A DNA stretch of 64,000 nucleotides from Nothopassalora personata (Eukaryota > Ascomycota > Dothideomycetes > Mycosphaerellales > Mycosphaerellaceae): contig CM066292.1 of NCBI GenBank assembly GCA_033816765.1, positions 1,302,001 to 1,366,000 on the forward strand, read 5' to 3'. A program made the position numbers and the translations under genes. Under the pieces are notes generated by a model. That model made no database searches and had not been told where the DNA came from. It saw nothing but the letters and a program-made list of their open reading frames with translations. Position 1 is the stretch's first letter. Each line of letters starts with the position of its first letter. Positions 1-11,860 of the stretch are shown here, piece by piece.

Positions 1-455
1 AGTATAGCTAGAACTAAGAGAGGCTATAAACTATATTAACTACGAGACCTAGGTACTACGGATCTACGAGGAACTAAAACCTCGGGCCCCGTTACGAGAT
101 CGTTAAAGACTCTCTAGAGGTACGGGCTATTTAAGGTACTACCTCTCTCTCTCTCTTAATTTTAAACTTAGAGTACGTACGGAATCCGGCGCGGTAAAGG
201 ATAAGCTTAAAACACGGGTATAAATTTATCGTCTATCCCGGGTAACGAGATACAAAATAAGACTACCGGGATGCGGCGTACTACCGTAATAATATATTTA
301 ACCTTTCTCTCGTGAATTCCTCCTTTTGAAGAGTTTTCATATCCGGGTACGCGGGGCTTTTCTCTTTATACTTATACTTAAATTTAGTCGTTAGCGACGA
401 CCCGTGTTACATACTCTTAGACTTATAAAGTACGTTAATGAAATAATTAATTAAA
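1..455 (+). repeat. ~0.8 kb repeat, copy 1 (cut by window edge)
   Basis: Similar in order and sequence to copy 3 at 4973-5787, and to the reverse complements of copies 2 and 4. Shared landmarks are ACTAAAACCTCG, a CGGGCTATTTAAG block, a (CT)n run at about 142-156, CGCGGTAAAGG or GGCGGTAAAGG, and an inner edge rich in TTAATTAATTAA at about 436-455. The outer part lies beyond the window. It stands directly before copia-like coding remnants on the same strand, so it may be the left LTR of that element. Confidence 0.75.
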
Positions 456-3034
456 CTACTATAAGTAACATATGGTAATATGGTAACCTAAGTAATATAA
501 TAATATTTACGAATGTTGTTCCTCCATAATAGAAGTAAGATATTATTACGAGAGAGTCTAATAAGCTATAATAAGAATAGAATACTAAATAGTATAGTAA
601 AGAATATACTTAAGGACCTAGGAGACTTACTTATAGAAATAGTACTTATATAAGTATTAAGGATTTAGTATCGCTAGTAATATTAGATAGTAGATAGTAA
701 TAATCTATTAAATATGTTATAAATATAGTACATATCTACTATAGAGATAAACTATATTTATATAGGTAATAAATATAGACTACTCTATTATAAAACATAC
801 TATATTCAAATAGCCTTACCGAGAGTAATCTAATAATTTAATAAGTAGGTTTCTACTCCTAGAGTTAAGAGAGTTCTAACTCTTTTAATCTTAGTAGTTT
901 TAAAGTTACGACCAACTCTCTCTTTTAGTTTAGTACTAGAAGTACTTAAAACATAAATCTAAAGTCTAAGTTTAAACTTTACTTATTTAAGATAGAAAAA
1001 GTAGCTCTTAGTTTCTAAAATAATTATATACTTTTTCTTATATTACCCTTCGTTAATAGAGAGCGTCTTAACGTAGCGGATAACATAAGTACTATTACTA
1101 TAATAAAGAAAAAGTAAGTCTCTCCCTCCCTCTTAAAACACCCTCTATAAACCCCTTCTTAAAACTCTCCCTTAGAACTCCTCCTCCTACGTCGTACGTA
1201 CGATATAACGCGTAAAACAAAAATGTCTCTAAGCTAGAACAGTAGGCTAATAAATTAGCGTAAAATACCTATAGGTATAAAGAGCGCTAATAAAGGAAGA
1301 ATAGGAAGAGAGACCTAAGGTAAAACTAACTTCTCCTAATATAGTTAGGATACTATAAATATTCTAAGTAAACATTAGCTACAAAATTGTAGCTACTAAG
1401 TAGCTTCTTAAGTTAGCTATTAGTAAGTAGGCTAATAGCCTAGTAATATAAGAATTATAGTTCTTAATAAAAAATAAAATAGTCTATAAAGGACTATAGT
1501 ATATCTAGTCTTTATTACTATACTACTATCTAGTAAAGAGAGGGATTATACCTACTTCTATACTAGTAGATAAATATAAGCTAAAGTAACTTAATTTAAA
1601 ATAAGAGATAAAGTTTTTAAGTAATTTCTATAAAAAATTAAAGAATTATTTAAGATATATTCTTAATATCTATAATAAAAACATAGTAAAAATTATTAGA
1701 TTAATAAGTAAGCTCTATACCCCTTTACGCTAGCTTCAAATATAGTACTACTTAGTAACTTTACTATAAGACACCTATCTCTAAATCCTTATATAAAGAA
1801 TAATAGTACAAGAGCTAAGTTCTTTATAAAGTAGATTGAAATGAGTAAGTTGTATCTAAGAGATACTCTAAGTACAGAGACCTTTTACGGAGTATATCTT
1901 AATATTCTAAGTATTTTAGATCTTACCTTTACTAAAGGCACCTCTTAAAATATAGAGGTAAACTAGCGTACTCTAGAGATTAGATTTCACTACCTAGTAA
2001 TCTCTCTAGATATTAGGAAACAATCTACTCTATCTATACCTTCTATAAGTTATAGACTATATTTTAATATATCTAAAGTAGACTAGTAAAGTTTTACCTA
2101 AGAACTTAAGAAGCTATTAATAATAGTCTAGAGGCCTACTTACTATATACTATAGGGCATATAGTTTAGCTAAAGCCTATAAAGTAAATAATAGGGTATA
2201 GCCCATTAGATTAACTATACCCTATAGGTATATAGCTATATACTTCGCTAAATTTAAGCCTACCTATAATAGTAACGGCTAGCTAGTCTACTTCTATAAT
2301 CTAGATACCTATAGCTACTTCTAGTCTTCTACTAAGAATAAGGACTAGTAGTTAGTGCTATCTTACTTTAATAGCCTATTAAGCTTTATTTTCTACGGCG
2401 TAACTTTTTTACTTCTATAGCGATAATAAAATAGCTATTAGCACAAACTTTTACTTAGTTATAATTAGTAATAATATTACTTAGCGACCTACTATAGATT
2501 ATAGTCTATAGTAGAGTCTAGTAGAAAGGGATAGTACCCTTATTATTATAATAGTACGTACAGTACGGATCTATACTAATCTACCTAAGAAGTTATAGCT
2601 AGAGTATATAGTAGTAGTATACTATATTATCTAGAGATTACTAATCTAATTAAAGAAATAGAAAAGTTCCTTTAAACTAGTAATATACCGTATACTAAAC
2701 GTAAGGTATATAGTAGTATATAGATACTTAGCTTAAGTCTATATTTATAGACTAGATTAACTAAGTGAGACTAAGAAGCTTAAAGAGCGAGCTCTTATTA
2801 GATATCTAGTTAGATACGACTCTACTAATATTGAGCGTATATAGTATCTATCTAAGGATAGGATTATAGAGGTAAAGAACGTACTCTTTAATAAGACTAC
2901 GTCTAGTAACCTATCTATACTGATAGTAGGATATACTACGCCTATAGAATAGATAGTAATAGTAGAAGCGGCTAAAGAGCCTAAGTAATACTACAATCTA
3001 TATATAGCTTGCTATAAGTATAATATAGTATATT
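456..3034 (+). mobile_element. RIP-destroyed Ty1/copia polyprotein (gag to integrase)
   Basis: Ignoring RIP stops, the + strand reads as a copia integrase C-terminal region. RIYTNLPKKL (about 2569-2600) matches the copia pattern of small residues before a Trp-Pro. Near 2783-2960 the frame reads KLKERALI, YDSTNIERI and DRIIEVKNVLFN, which is the familiar copia stretch G-Y-x-S-T-N-I-x-R-I-W followed by x-D-R-V-I-x-x-x-D-V-x-F. Gag and protease would lie upstream at about 0.9-2.3 kb but I could not recognise motifs there. The frame stops being copia-like at copy 2 of the 0.8 kb repeat. The element is dead, with a stop every few codons. Confidence 0.75.
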
Positions 3035-3870
3035 AATTGATTTAATTAATTAATTATTCTATTAACGTGCTATTTAAGTCTAAGACTATATAATATAGGT
3101 CTTAAGAACGAGACTAAAATTAAGAGAAGAAGAAAAGCCCCGTCGTACCCCGGACATAAAAACACCTTAAAAGATATAAGTAAGGCTTGCTATTCGAGGC
3201 GTAGGTTGAATATATTATAGCTTAGGACGTCGCGTACCCGGTAGTTATATCTTATTTTAAGAGTTACGGGTTATTACCTTACCCTAGGCGAGATAAGTTT
3301 TACGCCCGTATTTTAAGAGCGAGGGCGACTAACTAACTAAGCGGTTAGTTAGTCGCGCTTTAAGATTACGACTAAGAGCTATTTCTTTACCTTACCGCGC
3401 CGCGCCGCCTCGTCGCACGAACACCGAATAAGAGAGAGAGAGAGAGAGGTAGTATCTCGAATAGCCCGTCCCCTCTATAGAAAGTCTTTAACCGCCTTCT
3501 TCGTACGTAGGTACGAGGATATCGGTTCCTCGTAGGCTCGTAGTAAGAGTACCTGCTTTAAACGGTTATCGTTATCCGAAGAGAGAGTCCGCCGTGTTCT
3601 CTCTTCTTTTAAGCGGTTTTAAGGTCTTCGTTAATAGATATTAGAGCGCGTCCTATCTTCTCCTCTCTTCTATTCTCTTCTTCGTTGTAACGCGTTTTTA
3701 ATATCGTCGTCGTCGCGTTATAGGTTTTAAAATAGGCGTTAGTCTTTAAGATTTATTATATTTCGAGCGGGAAATTTTAAGAGGGAGAGTCTTAGTTTCT
3801 CTTTATTATAACGAAGATACTTACGTTATCCGCTACGTAAAGGCGCTCTCCGTACAACGACTATAACATA
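3035..3870 (-). repeat. ~0.8 kb repeat, copy 2 (inverted)
   Basis: Reverse orientation relative to copies 1 and 3. Its inner edge is the ATTAATTGATTTAATTAATT stretch at 3032-3051. Landmarks in reverse are an (AG)n run at about 3431-3448, GGTAGTATCTCGAATAGCCCG, and a CTCTTCTTTTAAGCGGTTTT block. It aligns to copy 4 through about 3870 (CGACTATAACATAGTA). It separates two copia-like segments that share a strand, so it may have inserted into that element or mark a rearrangement. Confidence 0.75.
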
Positions 3871-4972
3871 GTATAGGCCGAGGGAATAGAAGAACCGGCT
3901 TAGTAGCCTATATACTAAAACCCTCGTAAGTAGGTAGAAGAATAGGTATAGCCTACCTACTAAAATTCTCGCTAATACGCCTATTAACTACTTCCTAGGT
4001 ACGAACTGTAAGGGGCAGCCCAGTGGCTAACCCCTACATGTGGCCTTGCATGTGACATGCGGTCGCGACCGGCTGCCAAGCCGCACGTGACACGCATGAG
4101 TACACCTTGCGACGCGCGATGCGTCTTGAACAAAAGGCAAGAATTAGTTCATCTACGACTGGCAGGTCGTGGGCGTGCTATACATTGCGACATCCCCTTA
4201 ACATCCTAGGTACGAACTACACTAGTCTTAATATAGATAGCTAGTTTAATTCAATTAATAACCTAAAGTTAATAGTAGTTTTAAGCTACCTAATTAATTA
4301 ATAGTTAAAGCTACTATATCTCCTATAACTTTAATAGACTAGGTTAAATCTACTAAGTATCTATTAACTAATAAGAGCGTAGAGAACTCTAATAATAATA
4401 GTGACGCGTTAGGTGCGTTATATACGGATCCGTCTAAGTAGTAGTATACCTATATACTATAGTAGTAGATAATAGATACTCTTATAGTAGAAGATTAAAA
4501 GAGCTAAAGGGTAATATAGAGTCCTATCTATTTACCTTCGTACCGCTTAAGTTACTAAATAATGCTTCCTCTCTACTATATACACTCGTCCTAATATTTC
4601 CTTCGCCTTATCTATACTCTCGTAGTACTTAGCTAAGCTAATAGATACGTATCTAAAGCTTACTAATTAGTATCTACGCTACCGTCTAGAGACTAAGAAC
4701 CTATACCTTATATATAGCGCTAGTAAGTACATTACTAGCCTATATAGCTAACCTAAGTACTTTAGTTAATACTATAAATTCTTAAGAGCCTTATATACCT
4801 TCTACGGCATAAATATTAATAGGACTAGTTTAAGCAGATAGATCTTTATACTCTTAGATAGACTAATAGACTATAAAATAACTAATTAAGTTACAGTCAC
4901 TAAGTCCTTAACTAAAGTAGAGCTACTAGGACTCTTATAAGCAACATCCAGACTTATATAATAAGTTAGAAT
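3871..4972 (+). mobile_element. RIP-destroyed Ty1/copia RT end and RNase H
   Basis: At about 4569-4735 the + strand reads LSTIYTRPNISFALSILS, then YLRY, then KNLYLIYSASKY. This is the copia signature at the end of reverse transcriptase (T-R-P-D-I-x-F-A-x-x-x-L-S-R) followed by the L-R-Y-L-x-G-T and L-x-Y region that leads into RNase H. Strand and order agree with the integrase remnant at 456-3034, so the two could be one element split by repeat copy 2. However, the central RT would have to be missing, because only about 540 bases lie between the two parts once insertions are removed. The 196-bp insertion at 4008-4203 sits inside. Confidence 0.7.
3993..4218. mobile_element. Short non-RIPed insertion (196 bp) with 15-bp target duplication
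   Basis: TCCTAGGTACGAACT occurs at 3993-4007 and again, identically, at 4204-4218. The 196 bases between them have normal CA/TG content, unlike everything around them. The ends are imperfect inverted repeats: GTAAGGGG at the left and CCCCTTAAC at the right. A box-A-like CAGCCCAGTGG lies near the left end (4016-4026). A perfect 15-bp duplication made of RIPed sequence shows that insertion came after RIP. Long duplications are typical of SINE/LINE-style integration, whereas inverted ends suggest a MITE, so the class is open. It encodes nothing. Confidence 0.85.
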
Positions 4973-5787
4973 CGTAGCGAACGATGTAAGTAAGTACCTT
5001 TATTATAATAAAGAGAAACTAAGTATGTCTCTCTTAAAAACTCCTACGTAAAAAAAATTATTAGAAATTGACGCCCATTTTAAAGCCTAAAACGTAATAA
5101 TAACCTTAAATATAATACAAAGAAGAAGAGAGGATAATAAAGGAGAAGATAGAATACGTCCGGATATTAATTAACGGAGACCTTAAAACTATAAGAAACA
5201 AGGGAGAATAGAGTAGGTTCTCTCTCTAGATAATAACGGCCGTTTAAAGCAACTCGTTTACTACGGGCCTATAAAGAGACTAAAACCTCGTACGCCGTTT
5301 AAGACGGTTAAAGACTCTACTAAGGAGGGAACGGGCTATTTAAGATACTACCTTACTCTCTCTCTCTCTCTTAAATTCTCTACTTTAGCGTTTATCTAAC
5401 GGGACCGCCTAGGGCGGTAAAGGTGAAGAAATACACGTTTACAGTTCTTAAAACACGACCTAACTAACCGGTCGTTTTTAGTTAGTTAGTTAGTTAGGTA
5501 TTCTCAAGATAGGCGTAAAACTTATCTTATCTAGGGTAAGGTAATAACTTATAATATAAGACATAAGATATAACTACTATATAGGCGGCGCGCTACTATA
5601 GTATTATATTCGACCTTTATCTTAAATACTAAGCTTTACTCGCGATCTTTTCAAGAGTTTTTACGTCCGAGTACGATAGGACTTTTCTCTTTTAATTTTT
5701 AGATTTAGTCGTAGGCTACGGCCGGTATTATATAGTCTTATACTTATATAGTAGGTTAATAGAATAATTAAGTAATTAATGAATAAA
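4973..5787 (+). repeat. ~0.8 kb repeat, copy 3
   Basis: This is the most complete copy on +. It begins near TGTAAGTAAGTACC at about 4985, carries a (CT)n run at about 5354-5371 and CGCCTAGGGCGGTAAAGG, and ends in AATTAAGTAATTAATG at about 5781. With copy 1 it brackets the copia remnants as a direct repeat, and its TG start suits an LTR. Copies 2 and 4 in the opposite orientation complicate that reading. Confidence 0.75.
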
Positions 5788-8700
5788 GCTCCTAGGTAAT
5801 AAAAACCTCTAAATAAAGAAAGAATTCCTTCTTTATCATTTTATAGAGACTTTCTCGCCTTACGAAACCCGGCGTCCTTCCTATACTTATTTTACGCCGT
5901 GAAACCTAAACTATACTAAAAGAAAATAACTATAGAGACTAAAGGCTAAGTTTCTTATTATAGATCTCTAGCTAGTTTAGCTATTCTCGTAGTCTACTAT
6001 ATTAGTAACGTACGATAGGTATAGAGTTTGTAGATAACGAGTACTTAAACTGTGTCCTATATTTACTAGGCAGGTTATTCTATTAAAGAAGGTAAGCGCC
6101 TTAGTTATCCGGATCTAAATATTATCTTGAAATATAAGATAGATATTATACTAAATTACTAGCTAAAGTACGACTTTTATTACGAGTTTAGTAATATTCC
6201 TACCTAGTAGGATAATAGAACTATCGTATCTTCTTATGTTTATAAAGAAAGTAACTTAATTTTAGCGATATTAGATTCTATCGCTTATATAGTCCCTTTT
6301 TAACAGTTTTACCTCTTTCTTAAGAATTTTTACGTTCTTCTTAAGGCTAGTTTAGATAACTTGTAGTCTAATGTTACTAATATAGGATAGGAGAGTTACG
6401 GCCTTAATTATCTATAAAGAGGACCCTTATATAAATAAGAAGTCAAATTAGGAAAACTAGGCTACCTTATAGTATGCTATTTTTTACGTCTATAGTCTCT
6501 TCTATTTATCTATTAAAAGATAATCAAATCCTTCTTTCTTTAAGAGGTAACTTAGTCTACTATATAACTAAGTAAGGGAGTTATATCTTAATTAGCGTTC
6601 TTAGGAGATAGTTCTTTACTACGTACTTAAAGGCTCTCTTAACGTCTAAGAAAGTTACGCTTATTTTCTTCCCCTTAATACGGTTCCTCTTAATAGAGTC
6701 GGTAAGAAGGAGTACCATATCTTCGACCGAACGTTTAGTTCTAGCGCCTATTTATAAGTTATAAAGTAGCGGGCTAGTATTAGCTAGAGTCTCTAGACAT
6801 TTAGCTAGGATCCTTTTATATACTTTCCTAGGTAGTTAAGGAGAGCTATTATTCTATATATCTTAGAGATTAAATAGTCGGGCTTCTCTAATTTTATTAG
6901 AGTAAATTCACTTACTACTTAGTAACATTTAGGGTCGTACCGTTTATTTAGTAGCGAGCTATATACCTTAGAAAAGGCGTTTAGTATAGCTTAGAATATA
7001 CGTAAAATAATAGCTTAGGTTATACTATCCGGGCCCAATTTTCCGCCTTTAATTCTAATAGAACTATAAGCTAATTAAAGTTCTTCTAATTATATAGGGT
7101 CTTATTCCTCTAATCCCTAATAGAATAGCTACCCTAAGTAGGATCTAAAGGGTTATCTAGAGGCGGGAGAGAGAATTGCGCTCCCCTTATAGCTTTATAT
7201 TTTCCTTTAAATGTAACCTATCTATTTATAGTTGGAATAAGGCTATTACCTCCTAATGCTAGATAGGAGAAGGCCTTATAAATTGACTTAAAATTAGTCT
7301 TCTTAGGAAACTTATTCTAATACTCTTACTTTATATTCTTAATACCTAGAAAGTAGATATTTCTCGCTACTAGGTACGCTTCTTTATAGGTCTATAGAGT
7401 AGACACTAAGGGGCTAGTAATCTTGCTATGCCCGCTAGAGGTTTACTTTAAGATTCTTTAAGCTCTAGCGTCTACTATAATTTAGACTTAGCTACTACCT
7501 TAACTTAAAAGATATATAACTTAGCTACGGTTAATATAGTATCGAAAAAGGTACTAGCTAATACATCTAGGTCTTCTATCCCTTTAAGATCTACTTTACG
7601 CTACTTTAGTTCTCGAGTAAAGCTTTTCTAATATACTTTAGACGGATAGAATATTATATATTACTAGGAGGATATATAGAGAGGGTATTCTTTCCTCTAA
7701 TATTATTAGAGTAACGGCTAAAAATAGTAAAGCTACTTATACTTATTAGTAAGAACTAACTAGCTATAAATATATAGTATAGCGGGATAGTTATCCCTTA
7801 TAATTATCTTCTTCCCCCTAAGGTTATTTCTAAACCTTAAAGATAAGAAAAAATTACTATTTTACCCGCGTATAGTAATACGCCGTACTCGGCTATAGTA
7901 TATAACTAATACGTACGTAGTTTAGTTACGAGCCGCTACTATATTATAGAAATAACCGTAACGTACTTAGGTAGTAACCTATTATATACTTAGGTAGCAA
8001 CTAACTACCGTACACTTAGGTAGAAGCTAACCGTTACGTACTAAGGTAGTAACTAACCGTAACGTACTCCGGTAGCAACTTAGAAATACATTATACCTAG
8101 TTAAGGGTAAACTCGTACGAGACCCGGTAGCTAGCCGTAGTCTTAGCATAAAATAATGTGTATAAGAGTCGGATTTAAAGTGCTATCCCCGTCGTAAATA
8201 ATATACTTCCTTAAAGCGACTCTAGTATATACGCCGTTAACGATACTACGTATTCTAGATTACGTAACCGCGTAAATAGGGAGTCTAAGAGTATAAGTAC
8301 AATTATAAGAGTAACTTTACTAAAGAGGCTAAAAAGAGTAAAGGTACTTATACTTATTAGTAAGAACTAACTAGCTATAAAGATATAGTATAACGAGATA
8401 GTTATCTCTTATTAATATATAGAGAAATTACTAAATAGTTTAATCTAGTTTTTAGCGTAAGCTAGTTTATCTCCGAGTTTAATAACGCTTCTTTTATAAA
8501 GGTAAGGTATAAGATACTTAGGTTATTTAGGTATACTTAGTAGAAGGTTTCTATATTTAGAATATTTTATAGAGAGAAGTTTTCTACTTTAATCTAATTA
8601 ATAAAGACATTAGCCCTAGAGCTATTATTTTTCCCGTAAGAATTGTATAATAGGTATCTTTTATTAAAATTAGTAGTACCGTATTTATAGCCGGTACTAA

Positions 8701-9804
8701 AGGGTATAGAGCTCGCTCGTTTATCTAATTATTCTTACTATGCTTTCTATTATACACATAAATAATTCAAATTGAATTACCCTTCTTATCTTTTACGAAA
8801 ATTACTTAAAAATCTAGATTTCTATCTTATACCTAGGTTATTATAACTTAAATCTACCGACTAATATAGAAGAGGATAAAATTCCTCTCTATACTAGTTA
8901 ATAGTAGAGTTATAAAGGCCGGGTAGGCTATAGACCTTTATAGACTATTTAAATTGTCTATTAAAAGCGACGGCTCTTAAATTGCTATAATATCGGCCTT
9001 TTTACAGATTACTATCTTAAGAGAGGACTTAGTAGCCCCCGTACTCTAGTTAAGGTTTACTTAAAAGATACGTAGAGGTTAACTAGTATTTAGGAGAAGC
9101 TAGTTTTATCTTACGTTTCTCTTCTCTCTCTTCTTTTATTAGCGCTCTTTATACCCTTAGGTACTTTACGTCAATCTAAACACCTTCCCTCCTAGCTCTA
9201 GTAGCCTCTTTACTTAGTTTAGAAGTAAGTAGTATCGAGCCTTAGGTTAAGGATAGGCAGTTCTCTTTATTTATAAGGTTAAGAGGAAAATTTGTAAGTT
9301 TAAAGCCTCTATTAAAGGCTACTAGCTCTAAAGCGGCTTTTTTCCGGCCCGTCTTCTTAAAAGGTAATAGAGTTAATTCTATAGACGACTACTTTATACT
9401 AAGAACTATTCTTAAGGACTTAGAGAACTAGGATATCTACCTAAATAAAGGAGAATTCTCTTTTAATATATTCTTAGCCTTCTCGTCTCCTAGTGTAAGA
9501 ACGAGGTTTCTCTTTTTAGATAGGCGGGTTCTAAGGAGAATAGAGTATTTAGGGTATAGATTAGCTTACGAGAAGGTTTAGTTAACCTTTTTTAATAGCG
9601 ATAGTATTAGGAGTAGTATTATATATATTATTAATCCCTAGAGTAATCTAGCTACCTCTACCTTTAGTAGGGGCCTTACGGCTTTTAATTTTAGAGTATT
9701 TAGTAGTACTTTAGCCTATTTTAGACTAGGAGAGATTTAGTATTACTCGGAGTAGGCTTTAGCGCGGTATCGTATTCTAAGTTTAAGGAGTAGAGTCGAT
9801 CGTA
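5788..9804 (-). mobile_element. RIP-destroyed LINE, Tad1-like (endonuclease and reverse transcriptase)
   Basis: Read on the - strand with stops ignored. At about 9073-8880 the frame gives VNLN, STGATKSSLKI, KKADIIAI then a stop in place of Gln before EP. That is the N-terminal strand and Q-E-P motif of a LINE AP-type endonuclease. At about 6895-6617 it gives YRIIALLNYLGK, RILAKCLE, IGARTKRSVEDMVLLL and KKISVTFLDVKRAFKYV, matching RT blocks 1-3 (R-P-I-x-L-L-x-x-x-G-K ... G-x-R-x-x-R-S-x-x-D ... F-L-D-V-x-x-A-F-D). At about 6112-5980 FFNRI and YLSYVTNIVDYE fit the post-RT region. The order EN, RT, post-RT is normal. The F-D to F-K change and the stops are RIP-style damage. An ORF1 may lie above 9.1 kb but is not recognisable. 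Confidence 0.8.
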
Positions 9805-10610
9805 GATTAATTAATTAATTAATCGTTATATTAACGTACTATATAAGTCTTACACTATATAATATAGGTTGTTACTAATAACTAAGTTAAGAAATGTCCT
9901 ACGTACCTAGATATATAAACTCTTTATAAGGAGAAAATTACGAGAGAAAGGTTAAATATATTACAGCGGTAGTACGCCGTATACTTAGTACTTATATCTT
10001 ATATCTTATATTATAGGTTATTACCTTACCCCGGGTAAGATAAGTTTTACGCTCGTATTTTAAGAACGACCGGTCAGTTAGGTTATGTTTTAAGGATTAT
10101 AACTGCATATTTTGCCTTCGCCGCGCTAGGTAGTTCCGTTATATAAACGCTAAATTAAAGAATTTTAGAGAGAGAGAGAGAGGTAATATCTTAGATAGCC
10201 CGTTCCCTCCGTAGAGTCTTTAACCGTCTCGGACGGCGCTTTAAGGTCTTAGTTCCTCGTAGGACCGTAATAAGTCGCTTAGTAAGTTACTTTAAACAGT
10301 CGTCGTTATCTAAAGAGAGAGTCTACTGCATTTCCTCTTCTTTTAAGCGGTTTCTAGATCTTCGTAAATAGATATCTAGGCGCGTCCTAACCTCTTTTCT
10401 CTTCTCTTCTCTTCTCTTCTTCTTTATATCGTGCTTTAAGGTCGTCGTTAGGTTTTAGGCTTTAAAATAGGCGTTACTTTTTAAGATTTATTTCAAGCGG
10501 GAGTTTTTAAGAGGAAAAGACTTAGTTTCTCTTAGTCGTAAAAAAGATACTTATATCTTCCGCCGCGTAAAGACGCTCTCCTTTAGACGACTATATAAAC
10601 GTAGTACTAG
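9805..10610 (-). repeat. ~0.8 kb repeat, copy 4 (inverted)
   Basis: It starts at the TTAATTAATTAATTAAT run (about 9807) and aligns to copy 2 in the same order: TATAATATAGG, an (AG)n run at about 10168-10182, GGTAATATCTTAGATAGCCCG, the TCTTTTAAGCGGTTT block, TTTAAAATAGGCGTTA, and a shared outer edge GACTATA near 10,600. With copy 3 it forms an inverted pair around the LINE remnant. Confidence 0.75.
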
Positions 10611-10833
10611 TAAGAGAAGGGGTAAAAGGAGAGAAAGAGCGTACTTCTTATACCCTCGAGTTAGTTAGCCTAGTAACTATAACTTTAATCTCTGATACTC
10701 CTATAATATTACGTATAGTATACGTAAGTAACCCGTAAAGTACTAGAACTAGCGAGAAGTAGATAGAACTAGTACGTAGAGAACCTCCGGGAGCCGTAAG
10801 CTAAGGATACCTTATACTAGAAGGTAAGATAAT

Positions 10834-11219
10834 TATAAGGGCGGCCTATAGCTAACCCTTATATATAATTTATAACGCGTTATAGGTATTAGTAAGTAAG
10901 CTTATTAGTTATTTACATTATTTACTTACTTAGGCTTATATACTAAGTAGTTAAAGGACCGGGTTAAAGTATATAGTATATTATATATATCTGTCTAAGA
11001 CTATATATACTTAAAAAAAGGTGTAAGTAAATAACTGATCTAGTTACGTAAATAGATCTTGAACTTTAAGCCTAATTACATTAAATTGTAATAGGCCGTA
11101 TCTAACGCGTATACGTATACAAAGTAACGCGTAACGCGTCTATAGAAGAAGGTAAGAATTAGTTTATCTACAACTAGAAGGTTATAGACCTACTATATAT
11201 TACGATATTCTCTTATAGT
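10834..11219. mobile_element. RIP-mutated longer relative of the 196-bp element
   Basis: The left ~55 bases (ATAAGGGCGGCCTATAGCTA onward) and the right ~95 bases (GGTAAGAATTAGTTTATCTA through CGATATTCTCTTATAGTA) match the two ends of the element at 4008-4203 once CpA-to-TpA changes are allowed. Between them lie about 200 extra bases absent from the shorter copy, including a palindromic AAGTAAGCTTATT stretch that recurs near 12,194-12,208. The simplest reading is that the 196-bp element is an internally deleted derivative. No clear target duplication was seen here. Confidence 0.7.
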
Positions 11220-11860
11220 ACAAATTCCTTATTAGAAAGTTAAATTAGCTAGTAGGAGCGTCTAGAATAGACGTATCTTTAATACTTGAAAGACTAAGCT
11301 AATACGTATATAACCTAATATACTAATACTTAGAGATAGATATATAATATCTAAAGTATCTAGCTAATGTATAGGATAGCGCTATTATCGTTAGACTAGA
11401 TAGGAATAAGATACTCTACTAATATTAAGACCTAGAATATAGGATAGATATTTATAGATATTCTATAATAGGATATACGTCTATACTAGGAGAGGTACCT
11501 ATTTTTAGTTTTCAGCTATAAAGACCTATATCTACGTCTAGTACTAGAGTAAAATACCTCGTACTATTATATATAGAAAAATAGATAATCTAGATTTATT
11601 TCTCCTTTAAATAAATTAGCTATATATCTCCTAAGAGTCTAAGAGTCTCTATAATAATATATAAACATAATTAAGTAAGTATTACCTTAGAAATAAATCT
11701 AGGAATCTATGTAAGGATAAAATATATTAGTATTATAGCTAATTTTATCTAGAAGCTATATATAGCTAAATGAGTTAAGATTACCTATATCCTAACTATT
11801 AAGTAGCTTACTAACTTTCTTTCTTATAAAGCCCTTAAGCAAGTAAAAGTATACTACTAA
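11220..11860 (+). mobile_element. RIP-destroyed Ty1/copia RNase H tail (second copy)
   Basis: At about 11,643-11,857 the + strand reads IIIYKHN, a stop, then VSITLEINLGIYVRIKYI, then KITYILTIK, a stop, LTNFLSYKALKQVKV. This matches the end of copia RNase H: D-N-Q-x-x-I-x-L-A-x-N-P-x-x-H-x-R-T-K-H-I, followed by the Y-x-P-T-x-x-Q-L-A-D-x-L-T-K-x-L tail. It is the final domain of a copia polyprotein and lies past repeat copy 4, so it comes from a second element or a displaced end of the first. Confidence 0.65.

Noticed and set aside
11300..11640. Attempt to read a complete copia RT upstream of the RNase H tail
   Set aside because: Beyond 11,640 the motifs did not hold in any frame, so only the tail is claimed.
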